A stretch of 64,000 bases of DNA from Chryseobacterium polytrichastri (lineage in GTDB: Bacteria > Bacteroidota > Bacteroidia > Flavobacteriales > Weeksellaceae), in assembly GCF_900142445.1 (NCBI RefSeq), contig NZ_FRAV01000001.1, positions 62,001 through 126,000 of the forward strand, read 5' to 3'. Below the pieces are notes generated by a model. The model saw nothing but the letters and a program-made list of their open reading frames with translations. It made no database searches and was not told the origin of the DNA. Made by a program: the position numbers and the translations under genes. Each line of letters opens with the position of its first letter. Position 1 is the first letter of the stretch. Positions 40,159-49,410 of this stretch are shown here, piece after piece.

Positions 40159-40934
40159 TGGTTTTATTAAGTTTTGACATTGAAGAATTTGATATGCCAT
40201 TCGAATATAAAGGTGAAATATCCTTTGAAAAGCAGATCTCTATCTCACAAAACGGACTAGAAAGAATACTTGATATTCTTAAAAAATATAATGCAAAAGC
40301 TACCTTTTTTTCGACTGTAGTTTTTGCGGAAAACAGTAAGCATCTTATCGAAAGATTGCTAAAGGAAGGTCACGAATTGGCTTCTCATACATGGTTTCAT
40401 TCTGAATTTGAAGAGAAACATTTAAAAGAATCCAAAGAAAAACTAGAAGAATTGTTTTCTACGAAAGTAACAGGATTAAGAATGCCGAGAATGATGCCTG
40501 TAGATGAAAAAGAAGTTGAAAAAGCAGGATATTCTTACAATTCATCTGTAAATCCTACTTTTCTTCCGGGAAGATATAATAACTTAAAAGTTTCAAGAAC
40601 CTATTTTAAAGAAGGAAATGTAACACAGATTCCGGCTTCGGTTTCGCCTAACTTTAGAATTCCCTTATTTTGGCTGAGCTTTCATAATTTCCCATTATCA
40701 TTTTATAAAAAACTGGCTTCAGATACCTTAAAGAAAGATAATTATCTTAATGTTTATTTCCATCCATGGGAGTTTGCAGAGATTAAAGATGAAGCATTTA
40801 GATTGCCTGGTTTTACAGTGAAAAACTCAGGAAAAGATATGGTAAAAAGGTTTGATGAGTTTGTTTCTTGGTTAAAAAGTAAAAACTATTCATTCGGAAC
40901 ATTTCAGGAATTTCAAAAACAAATAGAATCATGA
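40158..40934 (+). CDS. Polysaccharide deacetylase-family protein (CE4-like)
   Basis: The 258-residue protein has the NodB fold: FDIEEFDMPFE at the N-terminus with the metal-site Asp, LKKYNAKATFFSTV, GHELASHTWFHSEF with the metal-site His pair, LRMPRMMP, and a late VYFHPWEF. This arrangement matches the CE4 subgroup with DUF3473-like ends, often found in exopolysaccharide or lipid-sugar clusters. It overlaps the genes on both sides by one and four bases, so the cluster is tightly coupled. The substrate is unknown. Confidence 0.87.
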   Translation: MVLLSFDIEEFDMPFEYKGEISFEKQISISQNGLERILDILKKYNAKATFFSTVVFAENSKHLIERLLKEGHELASHTWFHSEFEEKHLKESKEKLEELFSTKVTGLRMPRMMPVDEKEVEKAGYSYNSSVNPTFLPGRYNNLKVSRTYFKEGNVTQIPASVSPNFRIPLFWLSFHNFPLSFYKKLASDTLKKDNYLNVYFHPWEFAEIKDEAFRLPGFTVKNSGKDMVKRFDEFVSWLKSKNYSFGTFQEFQKQIES

Positions 40935-42028
40935 AAATAGCTTTCGATGCCAAACGTTTCTTTCACAACACCTCAGGATTAGGAAATTATTCAAGAGATC
41001 TGGTGAAAATTATTGCTCAATATTTTCCTGAAAACGAATACCTTTTACTCAATAAAAATAAATCTGAAAGAGGTTCTGCTATTCTTGAAAATGCTAATGT
41101 TCAGTTTGTTGAAACATCAAAAGGAACAATGTCTCGCCAACTCAAAATGGGAAAAGATGCACAAAAGCAAAATGCAGATATTTTCCATGGTTTGTCGGGT
41201 GAATTACCTTTAAAATGGGACAAAAAGCCAATCAAAAAAGTGGTAACAATTCACGATTTAATCTTCGTTCGTTATCCTCAATATTACTCTTTTTTTGATC
41301 GGAAAATCCACTTGTGGAAGTTCAAAAAAGCCGCTCAAACTGCCGATAAAATCATTGCGATTTCTGAACAGACGAAAAGGGATATTATTGAATATTTAAA
41401 AGTTCCTGAAGGTAAAATTGAAGTCATTTATCAAGGTTGTCATCATGCTTTTAAAGAACAGCAATCAGAAGAATTTATTCAACAAACAAAAGAAAAATTC
41501 AACCTTCCTGAGAGATTTATTCTTAATGTGGGAACCATTGAAGATCGTAAAAATTTGTTGAATGTTGTAAAAGGCATCGACAAAACAGAAATTCCATTAG
41601 TGGTTGTCGGAAGAAAAACAAAATATTACAGTAAAATAGAGCAATACATCAAGAAAAATAAAATGGAGAAACAAGTTCATTTTCTTGAAGGAGTTTCTAT
41701 GGATGAGCTTGCTGTGATTTACAAATTAGCCGATATTTTTGTCTATCCAAGTTTCTTTGAAGGTTTTGGAATTCCTGTAATTGAAGCTTTATTTTCAAAA
41801 ACGGTTGCCATTACAAGCAATACAAGTTGTCTTCCTGAAGCGGGAGGAAAAGACTCTGTTTATATTGATCCTAAAAATTATTTAGATATTCAGTCAAAAA
41901 TAAAATTTTTATGGGCTAATGAGTCGGAAAGAAAACGCCGTGCTGATAAGGGTTTTGAGTTTGTTCAGAAGTTTAATGACGAACCAATTGCCAATGAATT
42001 AATGAACCTTTATCAAAAAATTCTGTAG
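40931..42028 (+). CDS. Glycosyltransferase family 4 protein
   Basis: The 365-residue GT-B enzyme starts KIAFDAKRFFHNTSGLGNYSRDLVKII, a motif of GT4 mannosyl- and related transferases. The nucleotide-sugar site follows: RFILNVGTIEDRKNLLNVVKGI, VVVGRK, and the E-x7-E block FFEGFGIPVIEALFSKTVAITSN. It is cytosolic. It starts inside the end of the deacetylase gene (ATGA overlap) and ends the cluster 8 bp before the histidine-operon promoter. The sugar and acceptor are not readable. Confidence 0.92.
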   Translation: MKIAFDAKRFFHNTSGLGNYSRDLVKIIAQYFPENEYLLLNKNKSERGSAILENANVQFVETSKGTMSRQLKMGKDAQKQNADIFHGLSGELPLKWDKKPIKKVVTIHDLIFVRYPQYYSFFDRKIHLWKFKKAAQTADKIIAISEQTKRDIIEYLKVPEGKIEVIYQGCHHAFKEQQSEEFIQQTKEKFNLPERFILNVGTIEDRKNLLNVVKGIDKTEIPLVVVGRKTKYYSKIEQYIKKNKMEKQVHFLEGVSMDELAVIYKLADIFVYPSFFEGFGIPVIEALFSKTVAITSNTSCLPEAGGKDSVYIDPKNYLDIQSKIKFLWANESERKRRADKGFEFVQKFNDEPIANELMNLYQKIL

Positions 42029-42035
42029 AAAAACC

Positions 42036-42065
42036 TTTGAAGTTTAAAAATAAGTTCTACATTTG
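42036..42065 (+). promoter_or_regulatory. Promoter of the histidine operon
   Basis: TTTG (42036-42039), an 18-bp spacer and TACATTTG (42058-42065) form a consensus Bacteroidota promoter. The predicted start is about 42070, some 13 bp before the leader peptide. Confidence 0.82.
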
Positions 42066-42082
42066 TACCATAAAATTCAACA

Positions 42083-42133
42083 ATGAAACCCAATTTTTTA
42101 ACACTACATCATTATTATCATCATCTCTGTTAG
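42083..42133 (+). CDS. hisL: Histidine operon leader peptide
   Basis: This 16-codon frame reads MKPNFLTLHHYYHHLC and stop. Four of six consecutive codons are histidine (HHYYHH at codons 9-14), two codons before the stop. It lies between the his promoter and a terminator in front of hisG. Low charged histidyl-tRNA would stall the ribosome at codons 9-14; this is the classical attenuation design. The peptide itself has no other expected role. Confidence 0.9.
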   Translation: MKPNFLTLHHYYHHLC

Positions 42134-42208
42134 ACGGAATTGATTGATATAAACATGTGTTAAAATCAAAAATATTTAAAACCGTCTGAGTAATAGACGG
42201 TTTTTTTG
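42132..42208 (+). promoter_or_regulatory. Transcription attenuator of the histidine operon
   Basis: The terminator stem AAAACCGTCT (42178-42187) / AGACGGTTTT (42195-42204) is followed by a T-run. A second AGACGG at 42132-42137, overlapping the leader stop codon, can pair with CCGTCT (42182-42187) and would prevent the terminator. A ribosome reaching the stop would cover 42132-42137 and allow termination. A ribosome stalled at the His codons would leave it free and permit read-through. Confidence 0.82.
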
Positions 42209-42276
42209 TTTCTAAATTTCTCGGGAATTTCTTTTCAATAATCAGTTTTTATTTACTCAGACTCAATGTAGAAAAA

Positions 42277-43134
42277 ATGAGTAAATTAAAAATTGCAATC
42301 CAAAAAAGCGGTCGGCTTTACGAAGATTCTTTACAACTTCTGAAAGACTGTGGTATTTTCGTTAACAACGGAAAAGATCAGCTTAAAGTTTCGGTAGATA
42401 ACTTTCCAATGGAGATCATGTACCTTCGAAATTCAGATATTCCTCAGTATTTGGAAGATGGTGTGGTAGATATTGCCATCGTTGGGGAGAATCTTTTGGT
42501 AGAAAAACAAAAAAAGATCGACATTATTCAGGAGCTTGGATTTTCAAAATGCAGGGTCTCACTTGCTGTTCCTAAAGAAATTGAAACGAATGATTTGAGC
42601 TATTTTCAGAATAAAAAGATAGCGACTTCTTATCCGAATACCCTTAAAGAGTTTTTAACGAAAAATAATATCTCTGCGGATATCCACGTTATTTCAGGCT
42701 CTGTAGAAATTGCTCCGAATATTGGTTTGGCAGATGGGATTTGTGATATTGTAAGCTCTGGAAGTACCTTATTTAAAAACGGATTAAGAGAAACGGTTAC
42801 CTTATTGAAATCGGAAGCTGTATTGGCTAAAACACCGAATCTCAATCAGGAAAAAGAACTCATTCTTGAAAAATTCTTATTCAGAATTCAGTCTGTTTTA
42901 AAAGCAAAAAATTCAAAATACATTTTGATGAATGTTCCCAATGCAAAGATTGCGGATATTTCTAAAATACTTCCGGTCCTTAAAAGTCCGACGGTTATTC
43001 CTTTGGCTGAAGAAGGCTGGAGCAGTATCCATTCTGTGATCAACGAAGACCGATTCTGGGATGTTATTGATGAATTAAAAGAAAATGGAGCACAGGATAT
43101 TTTAATTATTCCAATCGATAAAATGGTGATTTAA
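42277..43134 (+). CDS. hisG: ATP phosphoribosyltransferase, long form
   Basis: This is the first step of histidine synthesis, joining ATP and PRPP. The 285-residue length is the long, hexameric form with a C-terminal ACT-like domain (about 215-285) for feedback inhibition by histidine. It therefore does not need HisZ. Motifs: LKIAIQKSGRLYEDSLQLLKDCG at the N-terminus, VDIAIVGENLL, ATSYPNTLKEFL, and the PRPP loop GLADGICDIVSSGSTLFKNGL. It heads the operon, one base before hisD. Confidence 0.95.
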   Translation: MSKLKIAIQKSGRLYEDSLQLLKDCGIFVNNGKDQLKVSVDNFPMEIMYLRNSDIPQYLEDGVVDIAIVGENLLVEKQKKIDIIQELGFSKCRVSLAVPKEIETNDLSYFQNKKIATSYPNTLKEFLTKNNISADIHVISGSVEIAPNIGLADGICDIVSSGSTLFKNGLRETVTLLKSEAVLAKTPNLNQEKELILEKFLFRIQSVLKAKNSKYILMNVPNAKIADISKILPVLKSPTVIPLAEEGWSSIHSVINEDRFWDVIDELKENGAQDILIIPIDKMVI

Positions 43135-43135
43135 T

Positions 43136-44413
43136 ATGAAAATAGATCAATATCCCAATCAGGAAAAGTGGCAGGAACTTACAAAGCGACCAGCTTTTAC
43201 AAGAGAAGAAATCTCAAAAACAATTAGAGATATTTTCTCAGAAGTAGAAAAAAATGGAGACAAAGCATTGCTTGAATTCAACAAAAAATTTGATTCTGCA
43301 GAGGTTGAAAATATCACCGTTTCAATAGAAGAGATTGAAAATTCGAAAAGTTTGGTGAGTCAAGAATTGAAAGAAGCAATTCAACAGGCTAAAGAAAATA
43401 TTACAAAATTTCACGCTTCTCAACAATCTGACATTGAAAAAATAGAAACAACAAAAGGAGTAGTTTGTTGGCGAGAAAACAGAGCCATTGAAAAAGTAGG
43501 AATCTATATTCCGGGAGGAACAGCGCCTTTATTTTCAACTGTTTTAATGTTGGCAATTCCAGCTCAGTTAGCAGGTTGTAAAGAGATTGTATTGTGCAGT
43601 CCGCCAGATAAAAATGGAAATATTAATCCTGCGATTCTGTATGCTGCTCAACTTTGTGGTGTTGCAAAAATATGTAAAACAGGCGGGGCGCAAGCGATTG
43701 CAGCGATGACGTTGAGAACAGAAAGTATTCCGAATGTTTATAAAATTTTTGGACCTGGAAATCAGTTTGTTGTTGCAGCGAAAGAATATGCTCAAAATTA
43801 TGGAGTTGCCATTGATATGCCTGCGGGACCAAGTGAAGTTTTAGTGATTGCAGACGAGCAAGCTATTCCCGTATTTTGTGCTGCAGATTTACTTTCACAG
43901 GCGGAACATGGAAGTGATAGTCAGGTGATTTTTATATCAACGGATGTAAAAGTTTTCAACGAAACGATTGAAGAAATAGAAAAGCAGGTTAAAGAACTTC
44001 CAAGAAATGAGTTTGCTCAACAATCGTTGAATAACAGCCATTTTATTCTTCTTAATACTATTGAAGAAGCCATCGAATTCAGCAATTTATATGCTCCGGA
44101 ACACCTTATTTTAGCGTTGAATGATTTTGAAAGATATATTCCATCTATTCAAAATGCAGGTTCAGTTTTTCTGGGAAATTATTCATGTGAAAGCGCCGGA
44201 GATTATGCAAGCGGAACCAATCACACACTTCCTACCAACGGTTTTGCAAAGAATTACAGCGGCGTTTCTTTAGACAGTTTTGTGAAGAAGATTACTTTTC
44301 AACATTTGTCGAAAGAAGGACTTCAAAATTTAGGAAAAACAATAGAAATCATGGCAGCAGCAGAAGGATTAGTTGCTCACAAAAATGCCGTTACCATCCG
44401 ATTAAATCAATAA
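43136..44413 (+). CDS. hisD: Histidinol dehydrogenase
   Basis: HisD is a zinc- and NAD-dependent enzyme that oxidises histidinol to histidine in two steps. The 425-residue protein has YIPGGTAPLFSTVLMLAIPAQLAGC near residue 120, GGAQAIAAMTLRT, the signature KIFGPGNQFVVAAKEYAQ, DMPAGPSEVLVIAD, and the catalytic and zinc residues in QAEHGSDSQ and NLYAPEHLIL. Length and motifs are complete. Three bases separate it from hisC. Confidence 0.96.
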   Translation: MKIDQYPNQEKWQELTKRPAFTREEISKTIRDIFSEVEKNGDKALLEFNKKFDSAEVENITVSIEEIENSKSLVSQELKEAIQQAKENITKFHASQQSDIEKIETTKGVVCWRENRAIEKVGIYIPGGTAPLFSTVLMLAIPAQLAGCKEIVLCSPPDKNGNINPAILYAAQLCGVAKICKTGGAQAIAAMTLRTESIPNVYKIFGPGNQFVVAAKEYAQNYGVAIDMPAGPSEVLVIADEQAIPVFCAADLLSQAEHGSDSQVIFISTDVKVFNETIEEIEKQVKELPRNEFAQQSLNNSHFILLNTIEEAIEFSNLYAPEHLILALNDFERYIPSIQNAGSVFLGNYSCESAGDYASGTNHTLPTNGFAKNYSGVSLDSFVKKITFQHLSKEGLQNLGKTIEIMAAAEGLVAHKNAVTIRLNQ

Positions 44414-44416
44414 AAA

Positions 44417-45451
44417 ATGAAACAATTTACCTTAAATAATTTCGTTCGAAACAACATTTTAGCATTACAGCCTTACATCAGTTTTAGAGATCATAATGAA
44501 TTCAAAGCACCAATTTTAATGGATGCTAATGAAAGTCCGTTTGGAGAGTTTAACCGTTATCCGGATTCTACTCAGAAAAGGCTTAAAAATAAATTGTCGG
44601 AGTTTAAAAATATTTCGTCAAATCAAATTGCTGTTGGAAATGGGAGTGATGAATTGATTGATCTAATTATTAAGATTTTCTGTGAGCCTAAAAAAGACTC
44701 GATCCTAATGATGAATCCGTCTTTTGCGATGTACGGATTTTATGCTACTATTAATGAAAACACAGTGGTAAAGCTCGATTTAAACGAAAATTTTCAAATC
44801 GAAAAACAACAATTTTTAAAAGTTACGCGAGAAAATCAACCAAAAATATTCTTTTTATGCTCTCCAAATAATCCTACAGGAAACAGTATTCAAGATATTG
44901 AATTTTATATTCAAAATTTTGATGGAATTGTTGTTGTAGACGAAGCTTATATTGAATTTTCAGATCAGAAATCGAGTCTTGAACTTCTTGAAAAATATCC
45001 TAACCTTATTGTTCTCCAAACGTTTTCAAAAGCTTGGGGAATGGCTGGCGCAAGAGTGGGAATTGCATATGCCAGTGAAGAAATTATTACGTTGATTAAT
45101 ACGGTAAAAGCTCCTTATAATGTCAATTCTTTAAGTCAGGAATTGGTTTTAAATGTGATTGATGATCAATATCAATTCAATCAAAACTTGAATAATATTT
45201 TTGAGGAAAGAGAATGGTTAAAAAATGAATTTCAAGATATAAATTGTATTACAAAAGTCTTTCCTACTGATGCCAATTTCTTTTTAATTGAATTTGAAGA
45301 TGTTGAAAAAGTATATCAAACCCTTTTGGATAAAGAAGTTTTGACAAGCAAAAGAACTCCTCAAATTCCAAATTGCATCAGAATTAATATTGGAAACAGA
45401 GAAGAAAACATTCAATTAATTCAGGTTTTAAAGAAGTCTGAAACCTTATAG
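44417..45451 (+). CDS. hisC: Histidinol-phosphate aminotransferase
   Basis: This PLP enzyme converts imidazole-acetol phosphate and glutamate to histidinol phosphate. The 344-residue protein shows LMDANESPFGEFNRYPD at the N-terminus, VGNGSDELIDLIIKIFC, FLCSPNNPTGN, VVVDEAYIEFS and the PLP lysine in TFSKAWGMAGARVG. All are fold-type I hallmarks. The stop codon lies inside a perfect 14-bp palindrome that extends into the gap before hisB. Confidence 0.95.
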   Translation: MKQFTLNNFVRNNILALQPYISFRDHNEFKAPILMDANESPFGEFNRYPDSTQKRLKNKLSEFKNISSNQIAVGNGSDELIDLIIKIFCEPKKDSILMMNPSFAMYGFYATINENTVVKLDLNENFQIEKQQFLKVTRENQPKIFFLCSPNNPTGNSIQDIEFYIQNFDGIVVVDEAYIEFSDQKSSLELLEKYPNLIVLQTFSKAWGMAGARVGIAYASEEIITLINTVKAPYNVNSLSQELVLNVIDDQYQFNQNLNNIFEEREWLKNEFQDINCITKVFPTDANFFLIEFEDVEKVYQTLLDKEVLTSKRTPQIPNCIRINIGNREENIQLIQVLKKSETL

Positions 45452-45471
45452 GTTTTGAAAACCTATAAGGT
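45443..45471. repeat. Perfect palindrome over the hisC stop codon
   Basis: ACCTTATAGGTTTT (45443-45456) and AAAACCTATAAGGT (45458-45471) form a 14-bp inverted repeat with a 1-base centre. There is no T-run after it, so termination is unlikely. I recall this 'CCTTATAGGTTTT' palindrome as a dispersed flavobacterial repeat. Confidence 0.8.
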
Positions 45472-45513
45472 CTGATAGAATTAAAAAATCAAAAAAATTA
45501 CAATTATTTAGAA

Positions 45514-46608
45514 ATGAAAAAAGTATTATTCATAGACCGCGACGGAACATTAATTATTGAACCTCCAATAGATTTTCAGGTTGATTCTTTAGAAAAACTG
45601 GAGTTTTATCCCGAAGTATTTCAAAATCTTTCAAAAATAGCCAAGGAGTTGGATTATGAATTGGTAATGATTACCAATCAGGATGGTCTGGGGACGGAAA
45701 GTTTTCCTTTTGAAGACTTTATTAAACCTCAGGAAAAAATGTTGAAAGCATTTGAAAATGAAGGCATAATTTTCAGTGATATCTTAATTGATAAAAGCTT
45801 TGAGCATGAAAATTTACCAACTAGAAAACCGGGAATTGGGATGCTGGGAAAATATATTTATGGAGATTATGATTTACAAAATTCTTATGTAATTGGTGAT
45901 AGACTTACGGATATTCAATTAGCAGAAAATCTAGGCTCTAAAGCAATTTTCATTAATAAAACGCCAAACGAAAAGGCTGAATTAACTACAGAAAGCTGGA
46001 CAGAAATATATCAGTTTTTAAAGCAAAAACCAAGAAAAGCGAAAGTTTCAAGAAAGACGAACGAAACACAGATTGAGATTGAAGTTAACCTCGATGGAAA
46101 AGGAAATTCTGAGATCTCAACAGGTTTGTATTTCTTTGATCATATGTTGGAACAGATTTCTAAACACGGAAATTTAGACTTAAAAATTAAAGTCGATGGA
46201 GATTTACAGGTGGATGAGCACCATACGATTGAAGATACAGGAATTGTGTTTGGAGAAGCAATTCTTCAGGCATTAGGAAAGAAAAAAGGCATTGAAAGAT
46301 ATGGTTTTTTGCTTCCGATGGATGATTGTCTGGCGCAAGTCGCGATAGATTTTGGAGGGAGGCCTTGGCTCGTTTGGGAAGCTGATTTTAATCGAGAAAA
46401 GATTGGTGATGTTCCGACTGAAATGTTTTATCACTTCTTTAAATCTTTCACTGATTCTTCTAAATCTAATGTAAATATTAAAGTTGAAGGAGATAACGAA
46501 CATCACAAAATAGAATCTGTTTTCAAAGCCTTTGCGAAAGCTATAAAAATGGCCGTGAATCAGACCGACAAAAACTTTAATTTGCCCTCAACCAAAGGAA
46601 GTCTTTAA
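45514..46608 (+). CDS. hisB: Bifunctional histidinol-phosphatase / imidazoleglycerol-phosphate dehydratase
   Basis: The 364-residue protein fuses two enzymes. The N-terminal HAD-type phosphatase (about 1-165) has Asp8 and Asp10 in [16 protein letters not shown] and [16 protein letters not shown]. The C-terminal dehydratase (about 175-364) has [42 protein letters not shown] and [19 protein letters not shown] with the manganese histidines. This is the same order as enterobacterial HisB. Two bases separate it from hisH. Confidence 0.96.
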   Translation: MKKVLFIDRDGTLIIEPPIDFQVDSLEKLEFYPEVFQNLSKIAKELDYELVMITNQDGLGTESFPFEDFIKPQEKMLKAFENEGIIFSDILIDKSFEHENLPTRKPGIGMLGKYIYGDYDLQNSYVIGDRLTDIQLAENLGSKAIFINKTPNEKAELTTESWTEIYQFLKQKPRKAKVSRKTNETQIEIEVNLDGKGNSEISTGLYFFDHMLEQISKHGNLDLKIKVDGDLQVDEHHTIEDTGIVFGEAILQALGKKKGIERYGFLLPMDDCLAQVAIDFGGRPWLVWEADFNREKIGDVPTEMFYHFFKSFTDSSKSNVNIKVEGDNEHHKIESVFKAFAKAIKMAVNQTDKNFNLPSTKGSL

Positions 46609-46610
46609 AT

Positions 46611-47189
46611 ATGATTGCGATTATAAAATACAACGGAGGAAACGTTAATTCCGTGCAAAATGCATTGAATAGATTAGATGTAGAATCAATAATAACAGAT
46701 GATTTTGAATTAATTCAAAAAGCTGACAAGGTAATTTTTCCGGGAGTTGGTGAAGCTTCTTCTACGATGGAATTATTAAAAGAGAAAAGGTTAGATCAAT
46801 TAATTCCAACTTTGAAACAACCTGTTTTGGGAATTTGTTTGGGCATGCAACTGATGTGTAAAAACAATGAAGAAGGAAATACTGAAGGATTAGGGATTTT
46901 TGATATTAATGTAAAGAAATTCCCATCAAAAGAAATTGTTCCTCACATGGGCTGGAATACAATTTCTGGGCTGAAATCTTCTTTATTTTCAGAGATTAAC
47001 GATGAAAATGATGTTTATTTTGTACATAGTTATTATTGTGAATTGTCAAAATATACAACTTCTGTATGCGATTATATTTTGCCTTTCAGCGCGTCTTTGC
47101 AGAAAGATAATTTTTTTGCAACGCAGTTTCACCCTGAAAAATCAGGAAAGATTGGGGCTGAATTATTACACAACTTTTTAAAACTCTAA
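46611..47189 (+). CDS. hisH: Imidazole glycerol phosphate synthase, glutaminase subunit
   Basis: HisH splits glutamine and feeds ammonia to HisF. The 192-residue class I amidotransferase has [30 protein letters not shown], nucleophile Cys76 in [17 protein letters not shown], and the His/Glu pair in TQFHPEKSG. Complete. It forms a heterodimer with HisF, encoded two genes downstream after hisA. Confidence 0.96.
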   Translation: MIAIIKYNGGNVNSVQNALNRLDVESIITDDFELIQKADKVIFPGVGEASSTMELLKEKRLDQLIPTLKQPVLGICLGMQLMCKNNEEGNTEGLGIFDINVKKFPSKEIVPHMGWNTISGLKSSLFSEINDENDVYFVHSYYCELSKYTTSVCDYILPFSASLQKDNFFATQFHPEKSGKIGAELLHNFLKL

Positions 47190-47191
47190 CG

Positions 47192-47914
47192 ATGAAAATT
47201 ATTCCCGCTATTGATATTATTGACGGAAAATGTGTCCGTCTTTCAAAAGGTGATTTTAGCACAAAAAAGATCTACAATGAAAATCCTGTAGAAGTTGCGA
47301 AAGAGTTTGAAAGCTTTGGAATCCAATTTCTTCATTTGGTTGATTTAGACGGTGCAAAATCTAAGCATATTGTTAATCAAAAAGTACTGGAAAGTATTGC
47401 AAAAGAAACGTCTTTATCTATTGATTTTGGAGGTGGTCTGAAAACGTTGGATGATATTGAAATTGCTTTCAATTCTGGTGCAAAACAAATTACGATTGGC
47501 AGTATTGCCGTTCAGGATCCTGAATTTTGTTTTGAATTGATTGAAAAATATGGTGCTGATAAAATTATCCTAGGAGCCGATTGTGACAACCGAAAAATAA
47601 AAACCTCAGGCTGGCTGGAAAGCAGTGATAAAGAGGTAATTGATTTTATTATTGAATATCAGGAAAAAGGAATTCAACAGGTAATTTGTACAGATATTTC
47701 AAAAGATGGAATGTTACAAGGTCCATCAACAGAGCTTTACAAGGAAATGATTGCTAAGACATCAATCCAACTTATTGCAAGTGGTGGAATTTCGTGTATT
47801 GAAGATGTAGAAAAAATGAAAGAAATTAGCTGCGCCGGAACTATCATCGGAAAAGCCATTTATGAAGGGAAAATTGAATTAAAAGAACTTCAAAAATTTA
47901 TCAATTATGCTTAA
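47192..47914 (+). CDS. hisA: ProFAR isomerase
   Basis: HisA is the phosphoribosylformimino-5-aminoimidazole carboxamide ribotide isomerase, a (beta/alpha)8 barrel. The 240-residue protein has the catalytic Asp8 in [45 protein letters not shown] and the second catalytic Asp in [15 protein letters not shown], then IASGGIS. It overlaps hisF by eight bases. Confidence 0.96.
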   Translation: MKIIPAIDIIDGKCVRLSKGDFSTKKIYNENPVEVAKEFESFGIQFLHLVDLDGAKSKHIVNQKVLESIAKETSLSIDFGGGLKTLDDIEIAFNSGAKQITIGSIAVQDPEFCFELIEKYGADKIILGADCDNRKIKTSGWLESSDKEVIDFIIEYQEKGIQQVICTDISKDGMLQGPSTELYKEMIAKTSIQLIASGGISCIEDVEKMKEISCAGTIIGKAIYEGKIELKELQKFINYA

Positions 47915-48662
47915 AAAAAGAATAATTCCTTGTCTGGATATCAAGGATGGAACAACGGTAAAAGGAATTAATTTTGAAGGACTTCGAAATGCTGGAGATC
48001 CGATAGAATTAGCGAAAAGATATGAAGAAAGCGGAGCCGACGAATTGGTTTTTCTAGATATTACAGCTACCATTGAAAAGAGAAAAACATTTGTTGAATT
48101 GGTGCAAAATATCTCTAAAGAGTTGAGTATTCCTTTCACCGTTGGAGGCGGCATCTCTTCTATTCAGGATGTACAAAAACTCTTGGAAGCAGGCGCTGAT
48201 AAGATCAGCATCAATTCATCTGCTGTGAATAATCCTCAGTTAATTTCTGATTTGGCTAAGGAATTTGGAAATCAGTGTATTGTTGTGGCGATTGATACTA
48301 AATTGATTAATAATTCAGATTGGGTTCATGTAAAAGGTGGGCGAGAAATCACCAATTTAAAAACGATAGATTGGGCAAAGGAAGCCGAGTCTCTAGGGGC
48401 TGGTGAAATTTTATTGACATCAATGGATGGCGATGGAACGAAAACGGGCTTTGATATAAGAATAACAAAATTGGTTTCTGAAAATATTAATATTCCTGTG
48501 ATTGCTTCAGGTGGGGCTGGAAAAATAGAAGATTTTGAAAAGGTTTTCAAAGAAACAAGAGCAACAGGAGCCTTGGCAGCTAGTATTTTTCATTTCGGAG
48601 AAGTAAGCATTCAGGAGTTGAAAAAAGAATTAAATAATAAAAAAATTGAAGTAAGATGGTAA
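47907..48662 (+). CDS. hisF: Imidazole glycerol phosphate synthase, cyclase subunit
   Basis: HisF forms the imidazole ring and AICAR with ammonia from HisH. The 251-residue barrel starts [54 protein letters not shown], with catalytic Asp11 in CLDIKDG. It also has [29 protein letters not shown], the second Asp in [15 protein letters not shown], and IASGGAG. It overlaps hisA and the next gene, so translation is coupled. Confidence 0.97.
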   Translation: MLKKRIIPCLDIKDGTTVKGINFEGLRNAGDPIELAKRYEESGADELVFLDITATIEKRKTFVELVQNISKELSIPFTVGGGISSIQDVQKLLEAGADKISINSSAVNNPQLISDLAKEFGNQCIVVAIDTKLINNSDWVHVKGGREITNLKTIDWAKEAESLGAGEILLTSMDGDGTKTGFDIRITKLVSENINIPVIASGGAGKIEDFEKVFKETRATGALAASIFHFGEVSIQELKKELNNKKIEVRW

Positions 48663-49246
48663 TAGATTTCAGTAAAACAAACGGATTGGTTCCTGTAATT
48701 ATTCAGGATAACAGAAGCTTACAAGTCTTGATGTTGGGCTATATGAACGAGGAAGCTTTTGAGAAAACAGAAAAAGAAGGAATTGTTACTTTTTTCAGCC
48801 GTTCTAAAAACAGACTTTGGACGAAAGGTGAGGAGTCGGGTAATTTTTTAAAAGTTGAAAATATTCAGATTGATTGTGATAATGATACCATTTTAATTAA
48901 AGCTATTCCTAAAAATGTAGTTTGCCACACAGGAAGCTTCAGTTGTTTCGGAGAGAAAGATGCAAAAGGTTTTTTATATGAACTGGAAGATAAAATTTCC
49001 CAAAGAATTGATGATAAGGTAGAGTCTTCTTATACCTATTCACTCTTTCAAAGAGGCATTAATAAAGTCGCTCAAAAAGTAGGAGAGGAAGCCGTAGAAT
49101 TAGTGATTGAGGCTAAAGATAATAATGATGATTTGTTTAAAAATGAAGCTGCAGATTTGTTGTATCATTTTTTAATTTTATTGAAAACGAAAAGTTTTAG
49201 TTTAAAAGAAATCGAGGAAATTTTACAAAAACGAAATAAAAACTAA
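48656..49246 (+). CDS. hisIE: Bifunctional phosphoribosyl-AMP cyclohydrolase / phosphoribosyl-ATP pyrophosphatase
   Basis: This fused enzyme performs steps 2 and 3 of histidine synthesis. The 196-residue protein has the HisI part (about 1-105): [46 protein letters not shown] and zinc cysteines in IQIDCDNDT and [11 protein letters not shown]. The HisE part (about 110-196) has [21 protein letters not shown] and [14 protein letters not shown]. It overlaps hisF by seven bases and ends the operon. No clear terminator hairpin follows. Confidence 0.96.
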   Translation: MVIDFSKTNGLVPVIIQDNRSLQVLMLGYMNEEAFEKTEKEGIVTFFSRSKNRLWTKGEESGNFLKVENIQIDCDNDTILIKAIPKNVVCHTGSFSCFGEKDAKGFLYELEDKISQRIDDKVESSYTYSLFQRGINKVAQKVGEEAVELVIEAKDNNDDLFKNEAADLLYHFLILLKTKSFSLKEIEEILQKRNKN

Positions 49247-49349
49247 ACATATTATTACAACATATTACTATTCAATCGTAATTTATTATAGTTGAAAAAA
49301 TACTAAGAATAAATTATTCATTTGGATAAAAAGGTATTTTTGTTTCATT

Positions 49350-49377
49350 TTGAAGTAGTTGAAAAATAGTATTTTTG
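49350..49377 (+). promoter_or_regulatory. Promoter of the TonB-dependent receptor
   Basis: TTG (49350-49352), a 17-bp spacer and TATTTTTG (49370-49377). The ATG follows at 49411. Confidence 0.75.
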
Positions 49378-49410
49378 TCATTAATTATTCTAAATAAAAA
49401 GAATGCATTG

